Positions 8,010 to 15,260 of a stretch of DNA of 33,435 nucleotides are shown piece by piece. Both the position numbers and the translations under genes were made by a program. The notes beneath the pieces were generated by a model, which did no database searches, was not told the DNA's origin, and saw only the letters and a list, made by a program, of their open reading frames with translations. The stretch's first letter is position 1; every line of letters starts with the position of its first letter. Source of the DNA: Thermodesulfobacteriota bacterium (GTDB lineage: Bacteria; Desulfobacterota; Deferrisomatia; Deferrisomatales; JACRMM01); NCBI GenBank assembly GCA_040756475.1, contig JBFLZB010000029.1, positions 1-33,435 on the forward strand. The letters are read 5' to 3'.

Positions 8010-9202
8010 TGGAGGGCGGCACGGCACCAGTGGGGGCGGGGGCGCGCGTCCTGGTGGTGGACGACAGCCCCTATGCCCGCCAGGTCCTGCGGCGCGTCCT
8101 CGAGGCCGATCCCCTCGTGGGCTGCGTCCAGGGTGTGGCCAACGGCCAGGTGGCCCTTCAAAGTGCCCTGAAGTCTCCACCCGACCTCGTCACCCTCGAC
8201 CTCGAAATGCCCGTCATGGACGGATTCACCTTCCTGCGCCTCTTCCGGCGCCGCTGCGCGGCTCCCGTGCTGGTGGTGAGCTCCCACGCGGACCTGTGCA
8301 ACGTGGAGCGTGCCCTGGAGCTGGGGGCCTCGGGGTTCGTGTCGAAGCCCGAGAATCCCTATCGGGATCTGGAGGTCATTGCCGCCGAGCTTCGACTGAA
8401 GCTGCGGCAACTCTGGCTGCCCACCGCCGCTTCCGCCCCGGGGGAGGCCGGGTGGATCGCCGCGGAGGGGAGCTCGCTTGGCGTGTCTCTCCGGCGGGGC
8501 TTCCCGGTGGTGGTGATCGGCTCCTCCTCGGGCGGCCCGCCCACACTCCAGTACTTCCTGAGCGGTCTTCCCCGGTCCCCTCGGGCGGCAGTGCTGGTGG
8601 CCCAGCACATGCCCGCCGGCTTCACCGAGGCCTTCGCCCGCCGCCTGGACACCCTGCTGTCGGTCACCGTCCGGGAGGCGGAGGCGGGAGACCCGGTGTG
8701 CCCGGGTGAGGTGCTGGTGGCGCCGGGCGGAAGCCACCTGGTCGTGCGGGGAGAGGGGGACGCCGCCTTCCTGGACCTCGTCCCGGCCGTGGGCGAGAAC
8801 TGCGCCCCGAGCGTGGACCGGCTCTTCGAGAGCGCGGCCCAGGCGTTCGGTCCCCGCCTCACCGCCGTGGTGCTCACGGGGATGGGCAGGGACGGTTCCC
8901 AGGGGGTGCGCAGGGTCAAGGAGGCAGGCGGAGAGGTCCTGGCCGAGTCGGAAGAGACCGCCGCGATCTACGGCATGCCCAAGCAGGCCGCGGCCACCGG
9001 GTGCGTGGACCGCCTGCTGCCCCTGCCCGAGCTGGCGGTGCACCTGATGCGCCTGTGGGGGGAGGGGAGCCCCGAAGCGGCGGCGGATCAGACGCCGGCC
9101 CGGGAGGCTCCGGAGCGCGAGGCGGCGGGGTCCAGGGGCAGGGCCGAGAGCCCCACGCCGCGCGCCTGCACCAGCACCTGGAAGGCTTCGCCCATTCCTT
9201 GA
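8009..9202 (+). CDS. cheB: Chemotaxis protein-glutamate methylesterase CheB
   Basis: A 397-residue CheB. The receiver domain at 12-135 has VLVVDDS, phosphoacceptor Asp64 in LDLEMPVMDG and Lys113 in VSKPE. After a linker comes the methylesterase domain at about 165-350, with the catalytic triad Ser173 in IGSSSGG, His200 in AQHMPAG and Asp295 in GMGRDG. It demethylates and deamidates receptors when phosphorylated by CheA. The opposing methyltransferase CheR is absent from the operon and must be elsewhere if adaptation works. The last roughly 40 residues are low-complexity and lie over the 3' end of the gene on the opposite strand, so the functional protein probably ends near the LMRLW segment. 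Confidence 0.96.
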   Translation: MEGGTAPVGAGARVLVVDDSPYARQVLRRVLEADPLVGCVQGVANGQVALQSALKSPPDLVTLDLEMPVMDGFTFLRLFRRRCAAPVLVVSSHADLCNVERALELGASGFVSKPENPYRDLEVIAAELRLKLRQLWLPTAASAPGEAGWIAAEGSSLGVSLRRGFPVVVIGSSSGGPPTLQYFLSGLPRSPRAAVLVAQHMPAGFTEAFARRLDTLLSVTVREAEAGDPVCPGEVLVAPGGSHLVVRGEGDAAFLDLVPAVGENCAPSVDRLFESAAQAFGPRLTAVVLTGMGRDGSQGVRRVKEAGGEVLAESEETAAIYGMPKQAAATGCVDRLLPLPELAVHLMRLWGEGSPEAAADQTPAREAPEREAAGSRGRAESPTPRACTSTWKASPIP

Positions 9203-10269
9203 CCGGGGAGGAGTAGCGGGGCCGCGGCCCGTCGGGCCTCCCACGCGGCCGTCTCGTCGAGCCCGTCTCGTTCGAGTGCCTCCAGGTCCTCCAGGAGCCC
9301 CGAGGCGAAGAGGAAGTCCCTCAGGTGAAGCAAGGGGGCGGCCTCCAGGCCGAGCTCCTCACCGTCGCGGCGCAAGGACGTGAAGTCCACGTGGGCGGTG
9401 AGGTCCTGCCCTCCGGGGTCCTCCAGGAGGTCCACCACGGCGCGATGGGCCCGGTAGGCCAGCGCGGTGCCCCGGGGGCGGCGGGGACCATAGAGGCGCG
9501 CGGCCTCGTCTCCGTAGTCGATGGTGAGGACCACTCCTCGGGCCAGGGCGGAGCTCACCCCGGCGAGCCAGCTCCTCGCCTGGAGGTTCACCTCCGCCTC
9601 GCACCCCTCTGGAAGCGCCACTCCCCCCGCCTCCCAGCGAGCCCACCGGGCCGCGAGCTCGGGCCGGCTCGGAGGCAGGAGGACCTCGCGCAGGCGGGGG
9701 GTCTCCTGTGGGTTCTTGCCTGCCTCTTCCAGCGCCACGTGGATCTCGAGGAGAGCTTCTTGCCGGCGAACCAGCCGGTGCACCGGAAAGGCGTCCAGGA
9801 GCTCGTTGGAGAGGTAGATCCCCTGCACCGGGGCCGGGGGCGGCCACGGGGAGAGCCGGTCCCGGTGGGGGGCCCACAGGAGGGCCTGGCGCTCCCGCAG
9901 CGCCGGGCTCGCCTCATCGGGGGCGTAGCGCAGGCGGCGGTACAGGTGGGGAGCGGTCTCCCGGAGGCAGTCCAGGAGGTCCCGGGCCAGACGCCCCTCC
10001 CCGGGCCCGCCTTCCGCCAGCACGAAGGGATCCGGCTGCCCCAGCGCCTGGTCCACCCGCCGTACGAAGCGGGCGAGGCAGCGGGCGAAGAGCCCCGTCA
10101 GGTGGGGCGCCGTGGTGAAGTCGCCCCGGTCGTCCCCCACCCGCACCCGGCCCGAGCTGTAGTAGCCGTGCTCCGGGTGGTACAGGGCCCACTCCATGAA
10201 GGTGGCGAACGGCACGGGGCCCCGCTCCGCGATGCGGTCCGCGATCCAGCGCAAGAGGGGTTGGTCCAC
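9088..10269 (-). CDS. MidA/NDUFAF7-type SAM-dependent methyltransferase
   Basis: A 393-residue class I methyltransferase of the family that includes the mitochondrial complex I assembly factor NDUFAF7/MidA (DUF185). Visible marks are FATFMEWALYHPEHGYY near the N-terminus, GDFTTAPHLTGLFAR, the SAM site LAEGGPGEGRLARDLL, SNELLDAFPVHRL, VLTIDYGDEAARLYG and the closing GMGEAFQVLVQARG. NDUFAF7 methylates an arginine of a complex I subunit; the bacterial substrate is not established. The GTG at 10269 is chosen because the family begins at VDQPLLRWI and GGGAG lies upstream. A longer frame to 10671 would run through a repeat element and is rejected. The 3' end overlaps cheB tail to tail by 115 bases. 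Confidence 0.88.
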   Translation of the reverse strand: MDQPLLRWIADRIAERGPVPFATFMEWALYHPEHGYYSSGRVRVGDDRGDFTTAPHLTGLFARCLARFVRRVDQALGQPDPFVLAEGGPGEGRLARDLLDCLRETAPHLYRRLRYAPDEASPALRERQALLWAPHRDRLSPWPPPAPVQGIYLSNELLDAFPVHRLVRRQEALLEIHVALEEAGKNPQETPRLREVLLPPSRPELAARWARWEAGGVALPEGCEAEVNLQARSWLAGVSSALARGVVLTIDYGDEAARLYGPRRPRGTALAYRAHRAVVDLLEDPGGQDLTAHVDFTSLRRDGEELGLEAAPLLHLRDFLFASGLLEDLEALERDGLDETAAWEARRAAAPLLLPGQGMGEAFQVLVQARGVGLSALPLDPAASRSGASRAGV

Positions 10270-10359
10270 GCAGACGGCTCCCGGAGGGTAGGGGTGCGGG
10301 GAGCGAGTCTCCGGCAAATCCCCTGGGGATGCAAGATGCCGGGACCTCACCGGGCACCG

Positions 10360-10531
10360 CCACCTGGGTGGTGAGCGGGATCCGGGAGCCCCTGCGCTTC
10401 GCCCGCAATTCGCGCCAGTTGGACGAAGGACCTTTCGCGAAACCGGTGCGCCCGGCTTCACCGCTGTTCCCAAGTTGTGGCGGATCGGTCGATGCGATAC
10501 GGGGCCAGGCTCCGGGGCTCCCGGATCCCGC
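10360..10531 (+). repeat. Covarying palindromic repeat, copy A (upstream of recR)
   Basis: Arms 10375-10392 (GCGGGATCCGGGAGCCCC) and 10514-10531 are perfect 18 bp inverted repeats enclosing about 120 bases. A near-palindromic CCACCTGGGTGG at 10360-10371 precedes it, as it does in copy C. The interior aligns with copies B and C, notably the CGCAATTCGCG block after the left arm. Arm bases differ between copies but always pair. It lies between the minus-strand methyltransferase and recR, ending 118 bases before the recR start. Confidence 0.85.
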
Positions 10532-10649
10532 CCCGAGATGAGGTGCCTGTTCCTGGGCTTCCTGGCAACTGGTTGGGGGATTGCGTGGACCGCCCGGACG
10601 GATTCGGTTACCTTTCTGCCCGAACCCTTCGCTCGCAGAGGCATGCCCC

Positions 10650-11243
10650 ATGTTTCCACCCCCCATCGCACGTCTCCTTCGGGAGCTCCAGAAGCTGCCC
10701 GGGGTGGGCGAGAAGACCGCCGTGCGGTTCGCCCTCCACGTCTTGCGGGCGCCCCCGGAAAATGCCGCCGCCCTGGCCCGGGCGCTCACCGACGTGGTGG
10801 AGAAGATCCGCCCGTGCTCCGTGTGCTTCCAGCTCACCGAGGCCGATCCCTGCGAGGTCTGTACCTCGCCGCGGCGCAACCGGCGCCTGCTCTGCGTGGT
10901 GGAGGACCAGGCGAGTCTCATGGCCGTGGAGCGCACGCGTTCCTACTTCGGCCAGTACCACGTGCTGGGCGGCCACCTCTCCCCCATGGAAGGGGTGGGC
11001 CCGGGGGACCTGCACATCCGGGAGCTCCTCGACCGGGTGCGGGAGCAGGGGGTGGAAGAGGTGATCCTGGCCACCAACCCCGACGTGGAGGGCGACGCCA
11101 CAGCCCTCTACATCAAGCAGGCCCTCACCCCCCTGGGCGCCAAGGTGACCCGCATCGCCCGCGGCGTTCCCATGGGCGGAGACCTGGAGTACGCCGACGC
11201 CCTGACCCTGGGTCGGGCCCTGGAGGGACGGGGGGCGTACTGA
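10650..11243 (+). CDS. recR: Recombination protein RecR
   Basis: A 197-residue protein, close to the usual 198-200. It has an N-terminal helix-hairpin-helix (LQKLPGVGEKTAVRFALH, about 13-30), a four-cysteine zinc finger (Cys56, Cys59, Cys68, Cys71), and a Toprim domain from about residue 79 (LLCVVEDQASLMAVERT, then VILATNPDVEGDATALYI). It ends in the conserved GVPMGGDLEYADALTLGRAL. RecR acts with RecF/RecO to load RecA at single-strand gaps. The ATG at 10650 gives the canonical MFPPPIARLL start. The common dnaX-ybaB-recR arrangement is not present; here recR stands alone behind repeat copy A. Confidence 0.97.
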   Translation: MFPPPIARLLRELQKLPGVGEKTAVRFALHVLRAPPENAAALARALTDVVEKIRPCSVCFQLTEADPCEVCTSPRRNRRLLCVVEDQASLMAVERTRSYFGQYHVLGGHLSPMEGVGPGDLHIRELLDRVREQGVEEVILATNPDVEGDATALYIKQALTPLGAKVTRIARGVPMGGDLEYADALTLGRALEGRGAY

Positions 11244-11310
11244 AGGGACGGGATTCGGTCGGTATCCGGCCGGCCGCAGCGGCGGTCGCGGGGTCCGGGT
11301 GGGGCGCGTC

Positions 11311-11339
11311 TTGACGGTGCCGGGCCCCTGCGCTAGACG
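11311..11339 (+). promoter_or_regulatory. Sigma-70-like promoter of the YjgR-type gene
   Basis: TTGACG at 11311-11316, a 17-base spacer and TAGACG at 11334-11339 lie 32 bases before the ATG at 11372. The -35 box matches five of six consensus bases; the -10 box is weaker. Its position in the short gap after recR supports a separate transcript for the next gene. Confidence 0.5.
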
Positions 11340-11371
11340 AAGCACGGCAAACCCCCGACCCGGAGGTGACC

Positions 11372-12841
11372 ATGTCGTTCTCCCTCTCCCCCCTGACCCT
11401 GGCGCGCGGCACGCAGGAGGCGCTCCTCCTGCCGCGGATGATGAACCGGCACGGCCTGGTGGCCGGGGCCACCGGCACGGGGAAGACCGTGACCGTGCGC
11501 GTGCTGGCCGAGGGATGCAGTGCCCTCGGGGTGCCGGTATTCCTTGCCGACGTGAAGGGCGACCTGTCGGGGCTCGCCCGGGCGGGCGGGGACAACCCCA
11601 AGGTGGAGACACGGGTCCGGGAGCTGGGGCTCGGCGGCTTCGCCTACGAAGGCTTCCCCGTGATGTTCTGGGACCTCTTCGGCGAGCGGGGGCACCCCGT
11701 GCGCACCACGGTTTCGGAGATGGGGCCGCTGCTCCTGGCCCGGCTCCTCAACTTGAACGAGACCCAGGAGGGCGTGCTGACCGTCGCGTTCCGAATGGCC
11801 GACGACGAGGGCCTGCTCCTGCTGGATCTCAAGGATCTGCGGGCCCTGGTGGCCCTCGTGGGGGAGCGGGCGTCGGAGCTGCGCACGCGGTACGGCAACG
11901 TCTCCGCGGCGAGCGTCGGGGCGATCCAGCGAGGCCTCCTGGCCTTGGAGGAGCAGGGGGGAGCGCGGTTCTTCGGCGAGCCGGCGCTCGACCTCTTCGA
12001 CCTGCTCCAGACCGACGCCCGGGGCCGGGGCGTGATCCACCTCCTGGCAGCCCAGCGGCTCATGCAGACCCCCAAACTGTATGCCACCTTCCTCCTCTGG
12101 CTCCTCTCGGAGCTCTTCGAGGCCCTGCCCGAGGTGGGCGATCCCGAAAAGCCCCGGATCGTCTTCGTCTTCGACGAGGCCCACCTGCTCTTCGACGAAG
12201 CCCCCCCGGCCCTGCGGCAGAAGATCGAGCAGGTGGCCCGACTCATCCGGTCCAAGGGCGTGGGAGTGTACTTCTGCACCCAGAACCCCCTCGACGTCCC
12301 CGACGAGGTGCTCGGCCAGCTCGGAAACCGGGTGCAGCATGCCCTGCGGGCCTTCAGCCCCCGGGAGCAGAGGGCGGTCAAGGCCGCCGCCGAGACGTTC
12401 CGCCCCAGGCCGGGCCTCGACGTGGCGGGTGCCATCACCCAGCTCGGGGTGGGGGAAGCCCTGATCTCGTTCCTCGACGAGAAAGGCACTCCCGTGCCCG
12501 TGGACCGGGCGCTCGTGTATCCGCCCCGGAGCTGCCTCACCCCGCTGTCCGACGCGGAGCGCGCCGAGATCATCCGCAGCTCGACCCTCTACGGCCACTA
12601 CGAGCGCAGCGTGGACCGCGACTCGGCCTACGAGGTACTGGAGCGCCGCGCGAAAACGGCGCAGGGCGAGCTCCCCGCCGCGGCCCCTTCCACGCGGCCC
12701 GCCGCACCCCCCAAGGCAGCCAGGGGAAGAGACAGCTTCGCGGAAGCCTTCGCCAAGAGCGCCGTACGGGCCGTGGGCAGCCAGGTGGGCCGCCAGGTCG
12801 TGAGGGGCCTCCTGGGGTCCTTGTTCGGAGGGAGGAGGTAG
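11372..12841 (+). CDS. yjgR: YjgR/DUF853 family HerA-like ATPase
   Basis: A 489-residue ATPase of the DUF853 (YjgR) family, related to HerA/FtsK-type P-loop proteins. Walker A is [11 protein letters not shown] (about 31-41) and Walker B is [12 protein letters not shown] (about 262-273). Family blocks seen include [33 protein letters not shown] and [15 protein letters not shown]. The C-terminal roughly 70 residues are Ala/Pro-rich followed by a basic Gly-rich tail, typical of this family. Its cellular role is poorly known; DNA or nucleoprotein translocation is inferred from the fold. ATG 11372 follows GGAGG by five bases; an in-frame GTG two codons earlier overlaps that site and is less likely. 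Confidence 0.92.
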   Translation: MSFSLSPLTLARGTQEALLLPRMMNRHGLVAGATGTGKTVTVRVLAEGCSALGVPVFLADVKGDLSGLARAGGDNPKVETRVRELGLGGFAYEGFPVMFWDLFGERGHPVRTTVSEMGPLLLARLLNLNETQEGVLTVAFRMADDEGLLLLDLKDLRALVALVGERASELRTRYGNVSAASVGAIQRGLLALEEQGGARFFGEPALDLFDLLQTDARGRGVIHLLAAQRLMQTPKLYATFLLWLLSELFEALPEVGDPEKPRIVFVFDEAHLLFDEAPPALRQKIEQVARLIRSKGVGVYFCTQNPLDVPDEVLGQLGNRVQHALRAFSPREQRAVKAAAETFRPRPGLDVAGAITQLGVGEALISFLDEKGTPVPVDRALVYPPRSCLTPLSDAERAEIIRSSTLYGHYERSVDRDSAYEVLERRAKTAQGELPAAAPSTRPAAPPKAARGRDSFAEAFAKSAVRAVGSQVGRQVVRGLLGSLFGGRR

Positions 12842-12843
12842 CT

Positions 12844-12885
12844 CGCTTTCCCGGAGGCGACGAGGCCAGGTCGCCTGGGCAAGCG
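12844..12885 (+). terminator. Hairpin after the YjgR-type gene
   Basis: Two bases after the stop codon, CGCTTTCCCGGAGGCGAC pairs with GTCGCCTGGGCAAGCG: 15 pairs with one mismatch and a two-base bulge. No T-run follows. The position suggests a transcription end or 3'-end stabilising hairpin. Confidence 0.5.
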
Positions 12886-12974
12886 CAAGCTCTGCTGGCC
12901 GAGGTGGCCTCTCCTCCCCCGGGGGTGAACGGCGCCTCTCCGCCCGGACGGTGGATCCAGGCGGGGGCCCCTGC

Positions 12975-13003
12975 TTGCAGCGGAGTTCGGGATCGGGTAG
13001 AAC
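12975..13003 (+). promoter_or_regulatory. Possible sigma-70-like promoter of the dodecin gene
   Basis: TTGCAG at 12975-12980, a 17-base spacer and TAGAAC at 12998-13003 lie 48 bases before the dodecin ATG. Each box matches four of six consensus bases. Supported by position between a hairpin and a well-defined gene, but weak by sequence. Confidence 0.35.
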
Positions 13004-13051
13004 CAGCGGCACAGATCAACTCGCCAACCCATTGGGAAGCGGAGGCGCGCC

Positions 13052-13306
13052 ATGAGCTCCTATCAATTCATCGAACTGGTCGGAACGAGCACCAAGTCCT
13101 GGGAAGACGCGACCCGGCAGGCCATCGACGATGCCAAGGCCATTGGGATGCGCGAGTTGCGGGTGGGGGAGGTCGTGCGCATGGACGTGAAGATGACCGG
13201 CGCCCTGATCACCTTCCGGGTGCGCCTCCAGATGTCCTACAAGGTTTCCTCGCTGAAGGAATTCAGCAAGATGGTGCAGGCCAGCGCCGCCGACCCGGGG
13301 GAGTGA
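13052..13306 (+). CDS. Dodecin family protein, calcium-dodecin (SecE2)-like
   Basis: An 84-residue protein of the dodecin fold: one helix packed on a three-stranded sheet, forming a hollow dodecamer. The N-terminal YQFIELVGTSTKSWEDATRQ and later ITFRVRLQMSYKV match the family. Flavin-storing dodecins carry a Trp at the start of the second strand; here that region reads MRELRVGEVVRM with no Trp. The SWE motif after GTS resembles the SecE2/calcium-dodecin branch instead, so flavin binding should not be assumed. It is about 14 residues longer than typical. ATG 13052 follows GGAGGC. It stands alone, and a palindromic repeat begins one base after its stop. Confidence 0.9.
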   Translation: MSSYQFIELVGTSTKSWEDATRQAIDDAKAIGMRELRVGEVVRMDVKMTGALITFRVRLQMSYKVSSLKEFSKMVQASAADPGE

Positions 13307-13449
13307 GAGCGTGTGAAGTAATCGTTGCGAGCAGGCCGCAGTGCAAGGCGCCGGCGAGTGAACGACGGGACATGTCAAGTAGATGGGCGAGGAGCGAGCG
13401 AGCCGGCAACGCAGCCATCCGGCCGCGCAGCAGATGGATTCACACGCTC
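13307..13449 (+). repeat. 143 bp palindromic element abutting the dodecin stop
   Basis: The element begins directly after the TGA with GAGCGTGTGAA (13307-13317) and ends with its exact complement TTCACACGCTC (13439-13449). Inside, ATCGTTGCGAGCAGGCCG and the segment before the right end are also largely complementary, with bulges. The middle carries GCCGGCGAGTGAACG and GAGCGAGCGAGCCGGC blocks. A long imperfect hairpin is expected. Similar elements exist in other deltaproteobacterial genomes to my recollection, but only this copy is in the window. Confidence 0.7.
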
Positions 13450-13757
13450 TGAGGCCGGGTGCCGGTTCGACCGACCGATTCCGGGGCCGGACGCACCCGG
13501 AGGCCAGCGACCCCGCACGGCGTCGGACCGCACCGAAACTCACGTGAAAAGGGCGTCCTCGCGCCAGTCCGGCTTGGGCCCTGCCCCTCCTGCGCGGCAA
13601 ATGGCCGCTACGCGCGGGCGAGGTTTCCCACCGTCGTCGTGCGACCAGCAGTGAACTAGGATCCAACGTGTCCCCCCACCCCCATCACCCGAGGATCGGC
13701 TGCGTCCTTTTCCCTCGGTCTGCGTCTTCCAGAGTGCGAGAACCAAGCACCTAACCC
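13450..13757. other. Gap before arsM with no recognised gene
   Basis: About 300 bases between the palindromic element and the arsM ribosome binding site. Short open frames exist on both strands, but their predicted peptides are low-complexity and Arg/Pro-rich, as expected by chance at this GC content. I see no clear ArsR-type operator or strong promoter. The arsM binding site GGAGGAG follows at about 13758. Confidence 0.5.
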
Positions 13758-13772
13758 TGGAGGAGACAGATC

Positions 13773-14597
13773 ATGCGTACCCTGGGAAACGAAGAAATTC
13801 GCAAGGCGGTGAGGGAGAACTACGGGAAGGTGGCCCAGGCGGCGGGTGTGGGTGCCGGGTGCGGGTGCGCGCCGGGGGGGGCCGTTGCGTGCTGCGCGCC
13901 CCGGACCGCTCCTGCTGCACCGACGGCGCCGGAAGTCGCGGCGGTCCTCGGGTATTCGGCCGAGGACGTCCATGCCGCGCCGCCGGAGAGCAACCTGGGG
14001 CTGGGCTGCGGCAATCCCCACGCCATCGCCGGGCTCAAGGCCGGCGAGACCGTCCTGGATCTGGGGAGCGGGGCGGGTTTCGACTGCTTCCTCGCGGCCC
14101 GGGCCGTCGGGGCGGGCGGCCGGGTGATCGGCGTAGACATGACGCCCGAGATGGTGGCGAAGGCCCGGGCCAACGCGCGCCAGGCGAAGGCCGCCAACGT
14201 GGAGTTTCGCCTGGGCGAGATCGAGGCCCTGCCGGTGGCCGACGCCTCGGTGGACGTCATCCTCTCCAACTGCGTCATCAACCTCTCTCCCGAAAAGGAC
14301 AAGGTCTTTCGAGAGGCCTTCCGCGTCCTCCGAAACGGGGGGAGACTGGCGGTGTCGGACATCGTGGCCCTGGCCGAGCTTCCCCCGGCCCTGCGGGAGG
14401 ACGTGGGTCTGCTCACGGGCTGCGTCGCGGGAGCCTCCACGGTGGACGAGGTGACGCGCCTCCTGGCGGAGGCGGGGTTCGAGAGCATCCGCGTCACACC
14501 GCGGGCCGAGAGCCGGGCGCTCGTGGAGGCTTGGCTGCCCGGGAGGAAGATCGAGGACTCCATCACCTCGGCGACCATCGAGGCGGTGAAACCGTAG
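13773..14597 (+). CDS. arsM: Arsenite S-adenosylmethionine methyltransferase ArsM
   Basis: A 274-residue SAM-dependent methyltransferase. The SAM site is [12 protein letters not shown] (about 94-105) with acidic [10 protein letters not shown]. Arsenic-binding cysteines expected of ArsM are present: Cys79 in [10 protein letters not shown], Cys167 in [16 protein letters not shown] and Cys217 in LLTGCVAGA. An extra Cys-rich N-terminus (Cys30, 32, 40, 41) may supply the fourth. The reaction adds methyl groups to As(III), giving methylated and volatile arsenicals. The start follows GGAGGAG. sigZ begins nine bases after its stop, so the two are likely cotranscribed. No arsR, arsB or acr3 is nearby. 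Confidence 0.94.
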   Translation: MRTLGNEEIRKAVRENYGKVAQAAGVGAGCGCAPGGAVACCAPRTAPAAPTAPEVAAVLGYSAEDVHAAPPESNLGLGCGNPHAIAGLKAGETVLDLGSGAGFDCFLAARAVGAGGRVIGVDMTPEMVAKARANARQAKAANVEFRLGEIEALPVADASVDVILSNCVINLSPEKDKVFREAFRVLRNGGRLAVSDIVALAELPPALREDVGLLTGCVAGASTVDEVTRLLAEAGFESIRVTPRAESRALVEAWLPGRKIEDSITSATIEAVKP

Positions 14598-14606
14598 GAA
14601 GGGCCC

Positions 14607-15260
14607 ATGGACATCGAACCGATCTGGCGAGAGTACCACGCGCGGCTCGCCGGTTTCGTGGCCCGGCGGGTGCGCGACCCGGCGACGGCGCAAGACATCG
14701 TGCAGGACGTGTTCCTGAAGACCCAGGAGAAGCTCGGGGACCTGCGCTCCCGGGAGAAGCTCGGGGGGTGGCTCTTTCGGATCGCGCGAAACGCCATCGT
14801 GGATCACTACCGCGCCTGGAGGCCGGAGGAGGCTCTGCCGGCGGAGCTCGCGGCACCGAGCGCCGAGGACGACGAGCAGGCTCGCCGGGACATCGGCGCC
14901 TGCCTGATCCCCATGGTGGAGAGCCTCCCCCCCGCCTATCGCGAGGCCGTGGTTTTGTCCGAGCTCCGGGGAAGGCCCCAGAAGGAGATCGCCCAGCGGC
15001 TGGGCCTGTCCCTTTCCGGGGGGAAGTCGCGCGTCCAGCGGGGCCGGGCCCTCCTGAAGGAGAGGTTGCTGGCGTGCTGCCGGATCGAGCTCGACGGCCG
15101 GGGCCGGGCGATCGACTACGAGGTCCGGGACGGCGGCCGGTGCGGCTGTCGGGAAGAGAGCCGGGGTACGGGCGCCCCCGGGGCCGGCACGCTGCCGGGC
15201 GGGGGCGCTCGGCTCGGTCAGCCCAGGCCCAGGAGCACGAGGCTCAGCCAGGGCCAGTAG
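14607..15260 (+). CDS. sigZ: ECF-type RNA polymerase sigma factor SigZ
   Basis: A 217-residue sigma factor. Region 2 is at about 15-70 (TAQDIVQDVFLKTQEKL, GGWLFRIARNAIVDHYR). Region 4 is at about 105-158 (LPPAYREAVVLSELRGRPQK, IAQRLGLSLSGGKSRVQRGR). The SigZ-specific Cys-containing tail is seen as LLACCRIELDGRGRAIDY, then RCGC (Cys157, 158, 179, 181), possibly metal- or arsenic-responsive. A further 36 residues are Gly/Arg-rich and partly overlap dctM on the other strand by 43 bases; that tail is unusual for the family and could reflect loss of the original stop. Coupled to arsM with a nine-base gap and AGGAAGGG ahead of the start. Confidence 0.9.
   Translation: MDIEPIWREYHARLAGFVARRVRDPATAQDIVQDVFLKTQEKLGDLRSREKLGGWLFRIARNAIVDHYRAWRPEEALPAELAAPSAEDDEQARRDIGACLIPMVESLPPAYREAVVLSELRGRPQKEIAQRLGLSLSGGKSRVQRGRALLKERLLACCRIELDGRGRAIDYEVRDGGRCGCREESRGTGAPGAGTLPGGGARLGQPRPRSTRLSQGQ

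Noticed and set aside
10570-10584. Sigma-54-like TGG-N10-TTGC pair upstream of recR
   Set aside because: The spacing is right, but only TGG and TTGC match and the CAC part of the -24 box does not. recR is not an expected sigma-54 target and no activator gene is near.
10270-10671. Long N-terminal extension of the MidA-type methyltransferase
   Set aside because: The extension reads through repeat copy A, is low-complexity, and lies beyond the start of the conserved family sequence; GTG 10269 has a ribosome binding site.
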